Positions 1-9,030 are shown, counted from the first letter of the stretch. The stretch is 64,000 nt of DNA from Hymenobacter sp. BT559 (GCF_016427535.1 NZ_JAELXV010000001.1:248001-312000); one strand, 5' to 3'. Made by a program: numbers and translations. Notes: generated by a model from the sequence alone, not told the origin.

Positions 1-1
1 A

Positions 2-343
2 GGTGCCCTCGGCGACCCCCGAAATGCCTTGAGCGTGCTGGTCGGCGACGGGAAGCTGCAAGTGCAGGAGCTGCGCGACGGCAAAACCCGCACCCTAGCC
101 GAAGCGGCCTTGCCCGCTGCCAGCCCCGCCGTGCACCTGCGCGTGCAAGACCAGGGCGGCAGCCACTATAGCTTCGCCTACAGTCCCGATGGCCGCACCT
201 GGACCGAGCTGCTACCCGCTGGCCAAACCGCCGACGGCGGCTACCTGCCACCCTGGGACCGCGGCGTGCGCATTGGCGTATTGGCCCAAGGGCCGGCATC
301 GGCCACGGCTACGTTCGAGCGCTTTGAGCTGATGAATAAATAG
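2..343 (+). CDS. Glycoside hydrolase C-terminal fragment (GH43-type concanavalin-like domain), 5' end outside window
   Basis: The frame is open from base 2 and stops at TAG 341-343, so the gene begins before the window. The visible ~113 residues look like the C-terminal beta-sandwich attached to many GH43 beta-xylosidases and arabinofuranosidases: alternating beta strands, a 'YSFAYSPDGRTWT' strand pair typical of the laminin-G/concanavalin-like module, and a closing 'ATATFERFELMNK' strand. In that family the module completes the active-site pocket or binds sugar. The catalytic part is not visible, so the family call rests on this domain and on the neighbouring GH43, GH127 and GH5-like genes. 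A strong hairpin follows 18 bases after the stop. Confidence 0.6.
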   Translation, partial: GALGDPRNALSVLVGDGKLQVQELRDGKTRTLAEAALPAASPAVHLRVQDQGGSHYSFAYSPDGRTWTELLPAGQTADGGYLPPWDRGVRIGVLAQGPASATATFERFELMNK

Positions 344-360
344 CATCAGCGTTAGTAGAA

Positions 361-408
361 GCAAAAAAGAAGCCCTTGCCACAACTGTAGCAAGGGCTTC
401 TTTTTTGC
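361..408. terminator. Bidirectional rho-independent terminator
   Basis: A perfect 19-bp stem (361-379 with 390-408) around a 10-base loop, with a run of A on the left and a run of T on the right. It lies between two convergent genes (stop at 343 on +, stop at 427 on -) and can serve both. Confidence 0.85.
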
Positions 409-426
409 TGGGAAGGGACCTAGGGA

Positions 427-2616
427 CTAGTTCACTAGTACCAGCTTGCCATGCGTGACTTGGCCCGCCGAGGAGAGGCGCACGGTATACATACCGGGGG
501 CCCAGCCAGTGCCATCCAGCGGGTACTCGGTGGACTGGCCCGCCGAGCCGGCCGCGTCGGCAAGGTGGCGCACCAAGCGGCCCTGCACGTCATAGACATC
601 GAGGGCTACGCGGCCGGTTTGGGTGGGCGTCACCACGAAGGTTACCCGGCCGGTGGAGGGGTTCGGATACATCATCAGGGGCGCGGTAGTAGGAGCTGCG
701 TTGTGCGTAGCCAGCGGCGTCGTGCCGGCCGTTTGTGGCATGAGGTCGAGGCGCCAGCGCTGAGCGTCGTTGCCGTTGTCGGTCCACTGGTGCACGCCGG
801 TGCCGGGGTCCGACAGGTTGTTGTCTACATCGAGGCAGAGGGTGGCGCCTTTGTGCACAATCTTGCAGTAGCCATCACCTAGGGGTACGATTTGCCAGCG
901 CTGGGCGTCGTTGCCATTGTCGGTGTACTGCTGCACGGTGGCGCCGGGGGCCGTGCTGTTGCTGGCTACCTCCAGGCACTGGTTGGTGTTGCGGTGCGTG
1001 AGTTTGTAGTAGCCATCGGGCATCAGCGTAATCACCCAGCGCTGGGCATCGTTGCCGTTGTCGGTATACTGCTGCACGGCCGTGCCGGGCGCGTCCGAGT
1101 TGCTAGGTACTTCTAGGCACTGCGTGGTGCCCTTGTGCGTGAGCCGATACACGCCGCCCGACACGATGGGCTGTTCGACAAGGGTAAACTGCCAGCGCTG
1201 GGCATCGTTGCCGTTGTCGGTCCACTGCTGCACATTGGCGCCGGGGCTCACACTATTGCTGGCCACGTCGAGGGCCTGGTCGGTGCCCTTGTGCAGCAGC
1301 TTATAGAAGCCGCCGTTCATGGCTTGCAGCTGCCAGCGCTGGGCGTCGCTGCCGTTGTCGGTAAACTGCTGCACATTGGCGCCGGGGGCCGTGCTCGCGT
1401 TGTCTACATCCAGGGCTTGGCCCGAGTTTTTATTCAGCAGCTTGTAGTGGCCATCAGCCTGCACGGTAACGGTCCAGCGCTGGGCGTTGGTGCCATTGTC
1501 AGTCCATTGCTGTACGTTGGCGCCGGGTGTACTGCTCCCGTTGTCTACGTCCAGGACCTGGTCGGTGTACTTGTGGCCGAGCTTATAGAGGCCGCCCGAC
1601 ACCAACAGGGGGCTAACCGGGCAGGCGCTACCGGCTGCGCGCGGCGCCACGCCGTAGCTGGTCATGTTCACCTTCTGGATGCTGCCGTCAGTGTTGAACG
1701 TCAGGTGGTCTACGGCCACCTGGCGAGTCTTATAGGTCTTGTCCTGGTAGCGGTGGTACACGATGTAGTAGTCGTCGCAGCCCGGAAACTGGGTAATGGA
1801 GTGGTGCCCCGGCCCAAAGCGCTTAGCGTCGCTGCTCAGCACCGAGCCGCCATAGGTCCAGGGGCCGGTAGGCGAGGTGCTGGTCGAATACTGCACGTTG
1901 TAGCTGTCATCAAACCAGCGCCCGTTCGAGTAGGTCATGTAGTAGCGGCCGTTGCGCTTCACCAGATAGGGCGCTTCGGTGTAGTTCTGCGGGGTAATGT
2001 CGCGCGGCGCGTCGTTGGTCAGCGATACCATGTCGGGGTTGAGCTTGCGCACCACCATCCGGGCACCGCTCGAGCCGCCGTAGTAGATGTAGGCTTGCCC
2101 ATCGTCGTCTATAAACACCATGGGGTCAATCACATCCTGGGTAATGTTGTTGCTGAGCGTGGGCGTCAGCAGCGGCTGTCCGTTGTCGGTGAAGGGCCCG
2201 ATGGGCGTGGTACCTACAGCCACCCCGATAGATGGCGTATTGGTGGCGTTGTTGTGGGCCGTGTAGTAGTAGTAGTACTTGCCGTTGCGGGCCACCACCG
2301 AGGGCGCCCACCCGTTATAGGTGGCCCAGGTGGTTTGCCGGCCTAGGTCAAATACCACGCCCCGGTCGGTCCAGTTGGTGAGGTCGGTCGAAGAGAACGC
2401 ATGAAACTGCCCCCCCATAGAATTGCCGTCGGTGGTGGGGTAGATGTAGTAGGTGCCGTTGAAGTAATTCATTTCTGGGTCGGCTTGGTAGCCGGCCAGA
2501 ATGGGGTTGCCAGTAGTTGTTTGGCCTAGGGTCCGCAGGCTCAGCAGCAACAGGAGGGCGAGCACGCCGGACCAGAACCGGTGCGTGGGGCGGGCAGACA
2601 GTAAAGCTTTCGACAT
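427..2616 (-). CDS. Secreted GH43 glycosidase with two ricin-type lectin domains and a T9SS sorting tail
   Basis: A 729-residue exported enzyme. Residues 1-31 are a signal peptide. Residues ~38-335 form a GH43 five-bladed propeller with the expected catalytic triad: Asp46 in 'QADPE' (base), Asp164 in 'DVIDPM' (pKa modulator) and Glu214 in 'YTEAPY' (acid). Two ricin B-type beta-trefoils follow (~342-482 and ~485-632), each made of three repeats with 'QRW' signatures. The last ~80 residues begin 'MMYPNPSTG' and end in a hydrophobic-basic strand, the type A C-terminal signal of the type IX secretion system. GH43 enzymes remove arabinose, xylose or galactose from plant polymers; the lectin modules should hold it on the substrate. 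Exact specificity is not visible. It is on the same strand as the gene ending at 2726, but a terminator separates them. Confidence 0.9.
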   Translation of the reverse strand: MSKALLSARPTHRFWSGVLALLLLLSLRTLGQTTTGNPILAGYQADPEMNYFNGTYYIYPTTDGNSMGGQFHAFSSTDLTNWTDRGVVFDLGRQTTWATYNGWAPSVVARNGKYYYYYTAHNNATNTPSIGVAVGTTPIGPFTDNGQPLLTPTLSNNITQDVIDPMVFIDDDGQAYIYYGGSSGARMVVRKLNPDMVSLTNDAPRDITPQNYTEAPYLVKRNGRYYMTYSNGRWFDDSYNVQYSTSTSPTGPWTYGGSVLSSDAKRFGPGHHSITQFPGCDDYYIVYHRYQDKTYKTRQVAVDHLTFNTDGSIQKVNMTSYGVAPRAAGSACPVSPLLVSGGLYKLGHKYTDQVLDVDNGSSTPGANVQQWTDNGTNAQRWTVTVQADGHYKLLNKNSGQALDVDNASTAPGANVQQFTDNGSDAQRWQLQAMNGGFYKLLHKGTDQALDVASNSVSPGANVQQWTDNGNDAQRWQFTLVEQPIVSGGVYRLTHKGTTQCLEVPSNSDAPGTAVQQYTDNGNDAQRWVITLMPDGYYKLTHRNTNQCLEVASNSTAPGATVQQYTDNGNDAQRWQIVPLGDGYCKIVHKGATLCLDVDNNLSDPGTGVHQWTDNGNDAQRWRLDLMPQTAGTTPLATHNAAPTTAPLMMYPNPSTGRVTFVVTPTQTGRVALDVYDVQGRLVRHLADAAGSAGQSTEYPLDGTGWAPGMYTVRLSSAGQVTHGKLVLVN
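800..1600. repeat. Six degenerate DNA repeats encoding ricin-B repeats
   Basis: About 130-bp units, recognisable by the recurring 'cagcgctgggc(g/a)tcgttgcc' core at ~720-760, 895-920, 1037-1062, 1192-1217, 1334-1358 and 1475-1500, inside the GH43-lectin gene. High similarity at DNA level implies recent amplification or gene conversion between repeats. Confidence 0.8.
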
Positions 2617-2688
2617 AGAAGTGAGGTGGGGAAAAGGATGAAAAAGAGCATCCAGCGCATGCCGGATACCTAGGAAAAGCAGGGCAGT

Positions 2689-2719
2689 AAAAAGGGGTGC
2701 CGGCAGCTGCCAGCACCCC
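2689..2719 (-). terminator. Rho-independent terminator of the GtaA-like gene
   Basis: On the minus strand the stem GGGGTGC..GCACCCC (2694-2719, with an inner CAGCTG) is followed by a run of T (2689-2693). It lies just after the stop at 2726 and before the downstream GH43 gene, so the two minus-strand genes are probably separate transcripts. Confidence 0.75.
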
Positions 2720-2725
2720 TAGGGC

Positions 2726-5206
2726 TTATTTAGCGAGCTTATCAGCCAGCATTTTCATGAAGTAGCCGCCGACCACCGAGCGGGCCTGGAAGCCAACCTG
2801 CCGGGCATTAGTGGTTTCGTGCCAGTCGTTGAGGGGCACCCGGCTGGGCGTGTCGTTGGCAAACTGCCAGATGGGCGCCGCCAGGGCTTGGAAATCTGCT
2901 TGGCTGGTGGCCATCGTGGCGGTCCAAAGTATCCAGTCCGACTTGGTGTAGGTCTTGCGGCTGTCGAGGGGCAGGCCGTATTTCTGCTGGTGCTTGAGGT
3001 AGAACGCCATTTCCTGCTGCGCCACTTCAGGCGGGAAGATGTTCAGGCCAAGCACCTTGTCCCACACCAGGTTGTACTTCTGGCTCCACGAGCCGGGCGT
3101 TTTGTCGAAGGTCAGGGCGTAGTGGTCGCCGTCCTGGGCCATTTGCATCCACTTCTTGGACATATCGCGGGCCAGGGTCTGGTACTCGTCGGCCGTCTTG
3201 GTGTCGCCGAGCTGGCGGGCCAGCTGGCCGTAGCAAGCAATACCCATGATGGCCTTGAGCGAGAGGTTGGTATTGCGGGCCAGGTGCCCGGCAAAGTCGT
3301 CGGTGCAGAGCTGATTGGCCGGGTCAAAGCCATCGCGCTTTAAGAAGCCCACCCACTTGGTTAGCGTGGGCCAGTGCTCGCGGGCAAAGTCTACTTTGCC
3401 ATCCATTTTCACGGCGGCGGCGGTCAGGATAAGCATGTTGCCGGCTTCTTCCACTGGCATGTCTTCCCCGTAGGTCTGGCCGTTGGCCAGCGGGTAGGTG
3501 CCTACGTCGTGCGCCGGGAAGTCCTTCTTCCAGCGCCCCGATTCGGAGTAGTCGAAGATAAAGCGCAGCATGCCCTTGGCCAACTCGTTGTTATAAAGCA
3601 AGAACAGCGGCTCAGAAGGGTACGTGACATCGACCGTGCCAATGGAGCCATTAGAGAAGTTCTCCTTCGAAAAGAAGAACAGCTCGCCCTTAGGCCCGGC
3701 CACAATGCTGTGTGCTGCAATGGCCTGGCGGTAGGCTAGTTGGCAGAGGTCGGCGTACTGCTTGCCCCCCGACTGCTGGGCGTCAGCGTACAGCTTTTGG
3801 TCAAACTCGGTGGCCTTGCGGCGCAGGCGGGTGTAGTCGGCCTCGGCGGCACCTAGGGCCTTTTCCATGGTCATGGCCGCGTCGCGGCGCCACCAGGGCT
3901 TCAGTTTTTGGCCGAAGTACTGCACGGCCTGCTGCTCGTCGTAGCCCATCAGCAAATGCTGCTCGATGGGCGTGGCGCCTACTTTGCCTAGGTCGAGCAC
4001 CGCAGCCTGGGCCACGTGCTGCGCCTGGCCGGTGGTAGTGGGGGAGGCCGCGAGGGTGCCCGTTTTGGCGAAGGCCGCTTTCAGGGCTTGCGGGTTGCCG
4101 GTGCCCAGCGTGGCGCGGCCCGGCGCCGCCAGGTAAGCGTAGCCCCAGTCGATGCGGATATTATCACCGGCTTTGGCCAGCACGGGCTGCGCGGTGGTAC
4201 CTAGGGCCTGCCAGTGCAAGCTGCCAGCTTGGCCGGGCTTGGTGGCTACCACTTGGTAGGGGGTGTTGCTGGCCAGGGTGCCAGCCTCGCTGAGCAGCAC
4301 TTGGGTGGCGTGGGGCTTGCCATCGGTGGCGGTAGCCGTGTACGTCACGTAGCTAATGGGCCGGGCCACGGTCTCCAGCTCATCGAGCAGCAGCGGCGAT
4401 AAGAAGTTGACTTTCAGCGTTACCGGTCCGGCCGCAAAAGTGTAGGTCGTTTGGGTAGCCGTGACCGTCACGCCCGTTTGGCGGGCCAGTGGCATCGGGG
4501 CTGGGCTAGGCACAGTTTCGTAAAGGCCCGCATCGAGGTACTCGCCACCCTGGGGGCTGGTGGCGTGCATGGCCAGCACGTTGTCGCCGGCGTGCAGCGC
4601 CTGCTTGGCCGCGGCCGGAATGGTGAAGAAGTCGTACTTGCTATTGAAGCCGGTTTGCTTGGTCAGCAGCACACCGTTGAGGTACACTTCCACGTCGTCG
4701 TCGTGCTCCATCAGCAGGCGCAGTTCGCCGCTGGTTTTGGGGTTGGCCACGCGTACCGTGCGCCGCACCCAGATGTCGCCTTCCGTCCACTCGGTGCCGT
4801 GCTCGCTCTTGTTGTCGGTGAAGGGGGCGGCCCCTTCCTGCCAGCTGCTGGCGGCTGCAAAGCTGGCTTTTTCCCACCCGGCTGCGGGCTTTTTAAAGGT
4901 GTAGCGCGCTTTGTAGGGCTGCTCGCGCACCGTCGCTATCACGGCGCGGTACTGCGGCCCGGCTTTGCCCATAAACTGATACGCTTGGCCATCAACCCGC
5001 ACCACGCCCTCCAAGCTCTGGGGCTCGCCGGTCCAGTGCCGGGTAGGGGCACCAGTCAGCTCGTCCTGAAAGGCCCACACGCTGAAGTATGGGTCATGGG
5101 TGAGCAGCGGGTAGGCGGGGGGGCGCAGGGTCTGGGCCTGCCCCGCGTACGCGTGCAGCGCGCCCGCCACGAGGAGGAAGGAAGTGTTTCTCAAACGCAT
5201 TCTCAC
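2726..5206 (-). CDS. GtaA/glutaminase-like family protein (DUF5127-DUF4965-DUF1793 architecture), exported
   Basis: 826 residues with an N-terminal signal peptide (to about residue 25, 'AYAGQAQT'). The opening 'PPAYPLLTHDPYFSVWA' and the later 'TYGEDMPVEEAGNMLILTAAAV' are hallmarks of proteins carrying the glutaminase A N-terminal and central domains. Family knowledge: the C-terminal part is an (alpha/alpha)6 barrel like that of glycoside hydrolases. Fungal GtaA is a glutaminase, but bacterial members of sugar loci have no proven substrate. Residues ~105-230 form an inserted jelly-roll resembling the galactose-binding fold of GH2 enzymes ('DDDVEVYLNGVLLTKQ'). Its place beside GH43, GH127 and GH5-like enzymes favours a role in polysaccharide use rather than glutamine hydrolysis; that is inference. 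Confidence 0.8.
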   Translation of the reverse strand: MRMRLRNTSFLLVAGALHAYAGQAQTLRPPAYPLLTHDPYFSVWAFQDELTGAPTRHWTGEPQSLEGVVRVDGQAYQFMGKAGPQYRAVIATVREQPYKARYTFKKPAAGWEKASFAAASSWQEGAAPFTDNKSEHGTEWTEGDIWVRRTVRVANPKTSGELRLLMEHDDDVEVYLNGVLLTKQTGFNSKYDFFTIPAAAKQALHAGDNVLAMHATSPQGGEYLDAGLYETVPSPAPMPLARQTGVTVTATQTTYTFAAGPVTLKVNFLSPLLLDELETVARPISYVTYTATATDGKPHATQVLLSEAGTLASNTPYQVVATKPGQAGSLHWQALGTTAQPVLAKAGDNIRIDWGYAYLAAPGRATLGTGNPQALKAAFAKTGTLAASPTTTGQAQHVAQAAVLDLGKVGATPIEQHLLMGYDEQQAVQYFGQKLKPWWRRDAAMTMEKALGAAEADYTRLRRKATEFDQKLYADAQQSGGKQYADLCQLAYRQAIAAHSIVAGPKGELFFFSKENFSNGSIGTVDVTYPSEPLFLLYNNELAKGMLRFIFDYSESGRWKKDFPAHDVGTYPLANGQTYGEDMPVEEAGNMLILTAAAVKMDGKVDFAREHWPTLTKWVGFLKRDGFDPANQLCTDDFAGHLARNTNLSLKAIMGIACYGQLARQLGDTKTADEYQTLARDMSKKWMQMAQDGDHYALTFDKTPGSWSQKYNLVWDKVLGLNIFPPEVAQQEMAFYLKHQQKYGLPLDSRKTYTKSDWILWTATMATSQADFQALAAPIWQFANDTPSRVPLNDWHETTNARQVGFQARSVVGGYFMKMLADKLAK

Positions 5207-5695
5207 AGATTTTGAATTTGGTAAAAGGTTTTAGCTAGTCAGTGCTTAGAGGGTGAGCCCGATGTGGAGTACCCATACCAGTTGCATCTCGTGGTGGTAG
5301 CTGGCAATGAAGTAGAGTGCCTTGCCCGACATTAGACCCGAAAATAGAACCTAGGGCTGCGTAGCGCAGTGCGCAAAAGGACACTAGGAGCAACAGAAAC
5401 TGCCTGATACTGTCCCTAGGTCTGCTGCCCGGAGTAGTTATCCCTCAAGAGGTAAGAAGGCCGCGCTGCTGAATGCTAAGGGGCGTGGCCGGGTAGAACG
5501 GGTAGCCGCGCAAGCGCGTGACACTAGCGTGGGAAGCCGCTGGTAGCGGCGGCCCAGGGGCTGGCTGCTCGGGCAGGCCGAGGGCGAGCGGTGAGAAGGG
5601 TGGGACATGGAAAAGGAATAGAGCGAGGAGAGAAGTTGCGCGCTGCTAAGCGGGCGCGCTACTGCGGCGCAAGGTAGGGCGCACCGGCCAAGCAT
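5207..5695. other. Long noncoding divergent region between GtaA-like gene and LacI regulator
   Basis: About 490 bases with no convincing gene. The 113-codon minus-strand frame at 5438-5779 has low-complexity Arg/Ser-rich content and no family resemblance. The region should hold the promoter of the minus-strand GtaA-like gene and, at its right end, the LacI-type operator. Confidence 0.5.
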
Positions 5696-5707
5696 GCAAA
5701 CGTTTGC
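5696..5707. promoter_or_regulatory. LacI-family operator upstream of the LacI gene
   Basis: Perfect 12-bp palindrome GCAAACGTTTGC with a central CG, the classic operator form for LacI/GalR proteins. It is 134 bases upstream of the proposed GTG start of the regulator, which suggests autoregulation. The same palindrome, extended by one base each side, recurs at 6935-6948. Confidence 0.8.
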
Positions 5708-5841
5708 GCCTAGGCCTATTTTTAGGCATCTTAGCTGAAGCATTCTTATTCCGTGCAACCTTTGCACCCCCTTTTGCACTAATTTTTACAGCTCGCGGCG
5801 CGGTTTTATCCTACGCCCGGGGCTGTTTTCCGCTCTACTTC

Positions 5842-6876
5842 GTGGCAAAAAAACGCGCCTCCATCACGGACCTGGCTAAGCAGCTCAACATCTCCGTTTC
5901 TACTGTATCGCGGGCACTAAGCGGCCATAGCGCCATTAGCGAGGCCACCGTAAAGCGGGTAACTGCTCTGGCAAAAGAAGTTGGCTATCAGCCCAATAGT
6001 TTGGCGTCGGGCCTGCGGAAGGGCCGCAGCAATATGCTGGGCGTAGTGGTGCCGCACATCGACGGCAACTTCTTTTCGCAAGTGGTGAAAGGCATCGAAG
6101 CCGCCGCCAGCAAAGCGGGCTACCAGGTACTCATCTGCCAGTCGAACGAAGACGTGGCGCACGAGCGCGCAAACCTGGAAACCCTGATGAACGCTCAGGT
6201 AGAAGGTATTCTGGTATCGCTTTCGCGCACCACACACGAGTTTAAGCATTTCGAGAAAGTGCGGAAGCGCGACATTCCGCTGGTGTTCTTCGACCGCATT
6301 CTGGATGGCTACGACGTGAACGCCGTGGTGCTCGACGACCGCGCCGGGGGCTACCGCGCCACCAAGCATCTGCTCGACCAAGGCTACCGGCGCATTGCTC
6401 ACTTCACCGGCCCGCAATATCTCAACATCTACAAGCTGCGCCGCCAGGGCTACGAAGATGCGCTGCGTGAATACGGGCTGCCTCTTGAGGAAGAGCTGAT
6501 TATCTCCGGCAGCATGGACATGGCGGCCGGCAGCGCCGGTATCAAGAAGCTGCTAGAGTTACCCCAGCCGCCCGACGCCGTGTTTTCGGGCAGTGACTTT
6601 TCGGCGGCGGGAGCCCTGCAGGTGCTGCACGAGCGCGGCCTGCGCGTGCCCGAAGACATAGGGCTGGTCGGATTCAGCAATGAGTTGTTTTCGCGCCTGA
6701 TGGTGCCCATGCTTACCTCCATCGACCAGCACTGCGAGTTGATGGGCCGCTCGGCCACCCGCCTGCTGCTACAAATAATGCAGGAGCAGAGCCAGCACGC
6801 GGCTCCGCAGCATATTGTACTACAGCCCGACTTGTTTGTGCGGGCCTCGTCGCTCCGCTCAGCCGCGAGCCATTAG
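5842..6876 (+). CDS. LacI-family transcriptional regulator
   Basis: From the GTG at 5842 the protein has 344 residues, the usual length for the family. The frame is open upstream but that part is low in family resemblance. The N-terminal helix-turn-helix 'ASITDLAKQLNISVSTVSRALSGH' and hinge 'KEVGYQPNSLASGLRKGRSN' are standard; residues ~60-340 are the periplasmic-binding-protein-like effector domain ('LGVVVPHIDGNFFSQVVKGIE', 'DAVFSGSDFSAAGALQVL'). It probably senses a sugar released by the adjacent GH127/GH43 enzymes and controls them through the GCAAACGTTTGC sites before this gene and at the start of the next. Confidence 0.92.
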   Translation: MAKKRASITDLAKQLNISVSTVSRALSGHSAISEATVKRVTALAKEVGYQPNSLASGLRKGRSNMLGVVVPHIDGNFFSQVVKGIEAAASKAGYQVLICQSNEDVAHERANLETLMNAQVEGILVSLSRTTHEFKHFEKVRKRDIPLVFFDRILDGYDVNAVVLDDRAGGYRATKHLLDQGYRRIAHFTGPQYLNIYKLRRQGYEDALREYGLPLEEELIISGSMDMAAGSAGIKKLLELPQPPDAVFSGSDFSAAGALQVLHERGLRVPEDIGLVGFSNELFSRLMVPMLTSIDQHCELMGRSATRLLLQIMQEQSQHAAPQHIVLQPDLFVRASSLRSAASH

Positions 6877-6933
6877 TGCACCTAGGAAAAGTACCAAGTG
6901 GCGCTGGTAGAAGCCTAAAAGGAAGCAGCTAAG

Positions 6934-9030
6934 ATGCAAACGTTTGCACATCGGTTTGCTACCTTCGCTGCTCTCTTCCCACTCGCGCTTTTTCTTTCCA
7001 TGACCGTTTTGCCCCTTGCCAGCGGTCTGCTGGCAGCGCTGCTTAGCAGCGGGGTGGCCCTGGCCCAGCCGGCCGCGCCGCTCGCCCCGCTGGCCTACCA
7101 CGAACTGGCGCCGAGCGCCGTGCGGCCCACCGGTTGGCTGCGCCGGCAGCTCGAAGTGATGCGCGACCACAGCACCGGCCACCTCGACGAAACCTACCCC
7201 AAGGTGCGCGACCGCAATGGCTGGCTCGGGGGCACCGGCGATGGCTGGGAAGAAACGCCGTATTGGCTCGATGGAGCAGTGCCGGTAGCCTATCTGCTGC
7301 AAGACAAGCCGCTGCTGGCCAAGGTACAGCGCTACATCAACTGGTCTATTGCCAACCAACGGCCTTCGGGCTACTTTGGGCCGCTTACCAAGGCCGAGCA
7401 GCAGGCCGGCCACCTGCTCGATGTGCAGGGCACGCAAGGCGAAGACTGGTGGCCGCGCATGGTGATGCTCAAGGTGATGCAGCAGCACTACCAAGCTACC
7501 CGTGATCCTAGGGTTATTCCCTTCATGACTAAGTATTTTCGCTATCAGCTGGCCAACCTTAAAGCGGCCCCCCTAGGGCAGTGGAGCGAGTGGAGCACCG
7601 TGCGCGGCGGCGACAATCTGCTGGTAATCTACTGGCTGTACCGCCAAACGGGCGAGCCGTTTTTGCGTGACCTAGGCGAATTGGTGTACCAGCAAACCAC
7701 GCCCTGGACCACCCTCCTAGGTAACCGCGACTGGGTAATGGAGGCTGCGGCCAACCAGACCGGCGCCCACTGGATGGACCGCCACGGCGTGAATGTGGGC
7801 ATGGGTCTGAAGCTGCCCGTGGTATACGCCCAGGCCCACCCCGAGCAGCCCCAACTCAACCAGGCCCTGCGCACAGGCTGGCGCGATATCATGACGCTGC
7901 ACGGCCTGCCGGCGGGCATGTTTTCGGCCGATGAGGACCTGCACGGCAACCTGCCCACCCAGGGCACCGAGCTGTGCGCGGTGGTCGAAACTATGTTTTC
8001 GCTAGAGCAAGCGGCGGGCATGACTGGCGACGTAGCGTACCTCGACGCGCTAGAGCGCATTGCCTACAACGCCCTGCCCACCCAAACCACCGATGACTAC
8101 GAAAGCCGGCAGTACTTCCAAGTGGCCAATCAAGTGCAGGTGCAGCGCGGCGTATTCAATTTCTCGCTGCCCTTCGAGCACGGCATGAACAACGTGTTTG
8201 GGCCCTACGCGGGCTACACCTGCTGCACCGCCAACATGCACCAGGGCTGGGCCAAGTTTGCCACGCACCTTTGGTACGGCACGCCCGAGCAGGGCGTGGC
8301 GGCGCTGGAATACGCCCCTAATACGCTGACCACTACCGTGGGCAGTGGGGTGCCCGTCACTATTCGGGAGGAAACCGCTTACCCCTTCGGCGACGAGGTG
8401 AACTTTGCGATTGAGCTGAAAAAGCCCACGGCGTTCCCCCTAGGTCTCCGTATTCCGGGGTGGTGCACCGAAGCCACGGTACTGCTCAATGGCCAGCCAC
8501 TGCGCACCGATAAGGGCGGGCAGGTCATCACCATTGCACGCACCTGGCGCGCCCACGACCGCCTCACGCTGCGCCTGCCTATGCCGGTGCGCACCAGCAA
8601 CTGGGCCCGCAACTCGCGCGCCCTAGAGCGTGGTCCGCTCATATACGCCCTCAAAATCAAGGAGCAGTGGCAGGAGAGCAAGCACCCCGACGAGGGCCGC
8701 TACTTCACGCTGGCGCCGCAGAGCCCCTGGAACTATGGACTGCCCCGCGCCGTGGTCGAGGACCCGGCCCGTACTACCACCGTGGCCGTGAAGCCGGTGT
8801 CCGCCACCGCCTCAGGTTTTTACTGGAACGCGGCCAATGCCCCCATCGAAATCACCGTGAGTGGGCGCCGCCTACCCGACTGGCAACTCAGTGAAGGAGT
8901 GGCGCCGCAGCCCGTGACGCCGCGCGAGGGCCTCTATAAAGGGCCCGTAGACCCAGCGCCGGAGACGCTCACCTTCATTCCTTACGGCTGCACCAAGCTG
9001 CGCGTGGTGGCCTTACCCGTTGTTCCCTAG
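6934..9030 (+). CDS. GH127 beta-L-arabinofuranosidase-like enzyme, exported
   Basis: 698 residues from the ATG at 6934; a second in-frame ATG lies at 7000. The first ~45 residues are hydrophobic and end in 'GVALAQP', a signal peptide. The body matches GH127 (formerly DUF1680): 'WLDGAVPVAYLL', 'GDNLLVIYWLY' and 'YNALPTQTTDDY'. GH127 enzymes use a Zn-bound cysteine nucleophile; the Glu-x-Cys (Glu346, Cys348) and Cys-Cys (Cys430-431 in 'YTCCTANMHQGW') ligands known from Bifidobacterium HypBA1 are all present. It cuts beta-L-arabinofuranosyl residues. A LacI operator overlaps the first codons if 6934 is the start, which leaves the start undecided. The gene after it begins four bases past the stop, so they form an operon. 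Confidence 0.9.
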   Translation: MQTFAHRFATFAALFPLALFLSMTVLPLASGLLAALLSSGVALAQPAAPLAPLAYHELAPSAVRPTGWLRRQLEVMRDHSTGHLDETYPKVRDRNGWLGGTGDGWEETPYWLDGAVPVAYLLQDKPLLAKVQRYINWSIANQRPSGYFGPLTKAEQQAGHLLDVQGTQGEDWWPRMVMLKVMQQHYQATRDPRVIPFMTKYFRYQLANLKAAPLGQWSEWSTVRGGDNLLVIYWLYRQTGEPFLRDLGELVYQQTTPWTTLLGNRDWVMEAAANQTGAHWMDRHGVNVGMGLKLPVVYAQAHPEQPQLNQALRTGWRDIMTLHGLPAGMFSADEDLHGNLPTQGTELCAVVETMFSLEQAAGMTGDVAYLDALERIAYNALPTQTTDDYESRQYFQVANQVQVQRGVFNFSLPFEHGMNNVFGPYAGYTCCTANMHQGWAKFATHLWYGTPEQGVAALEYAPNTLTTTVGSGVPVTIREETAYPFGDEVNFAIELKKPTAFPLGLRIPGWCTEATVLLNGQPLRTDKGGQVITIARTWRAHDRLTLRLPMPVRTSNWARNSRALERGPLIYALKIKEQWQESKHPDEGRYFTLAPQSPWNYGLPRAVVEDPARTTTVAVKPVSATASGFYWNAANAPIEITVSGRRLPDWQLSEGVAPQPVTPREGLYKGPVDPAPETLTFIPYGCTKLRVVALPVVP
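6935..6948. promoter_or_regulatory. LacI-family operator overlapping the 5' end of the GH127 gene
   Basis: Perfect 14-bp palindrome TGCAAACGTTTGCA, sharing the 12-bp core of the site at 5696. It covers codons 1-5 if translation starts at 6934, or lies in the leader if it starts at 7000. Confidence 0.8.

Noticed and set aside
1135..2346. A 403-codon plus-strand open frame across the GH43-lectin gene
   Set aside because: It is the antisense shadow of the minus-strand lectin/propeller gene: Val/Ala/Gly-rich, with no family resemblance, while the opposite strand has a complete domain structure.
5438..5779. Possible small minus-strand gene in the long region before LacI
   Set aside because: Low-complexity Ser/Arg/Pro content, no family pattern, and it runs through the LacI operator and regulator leader.
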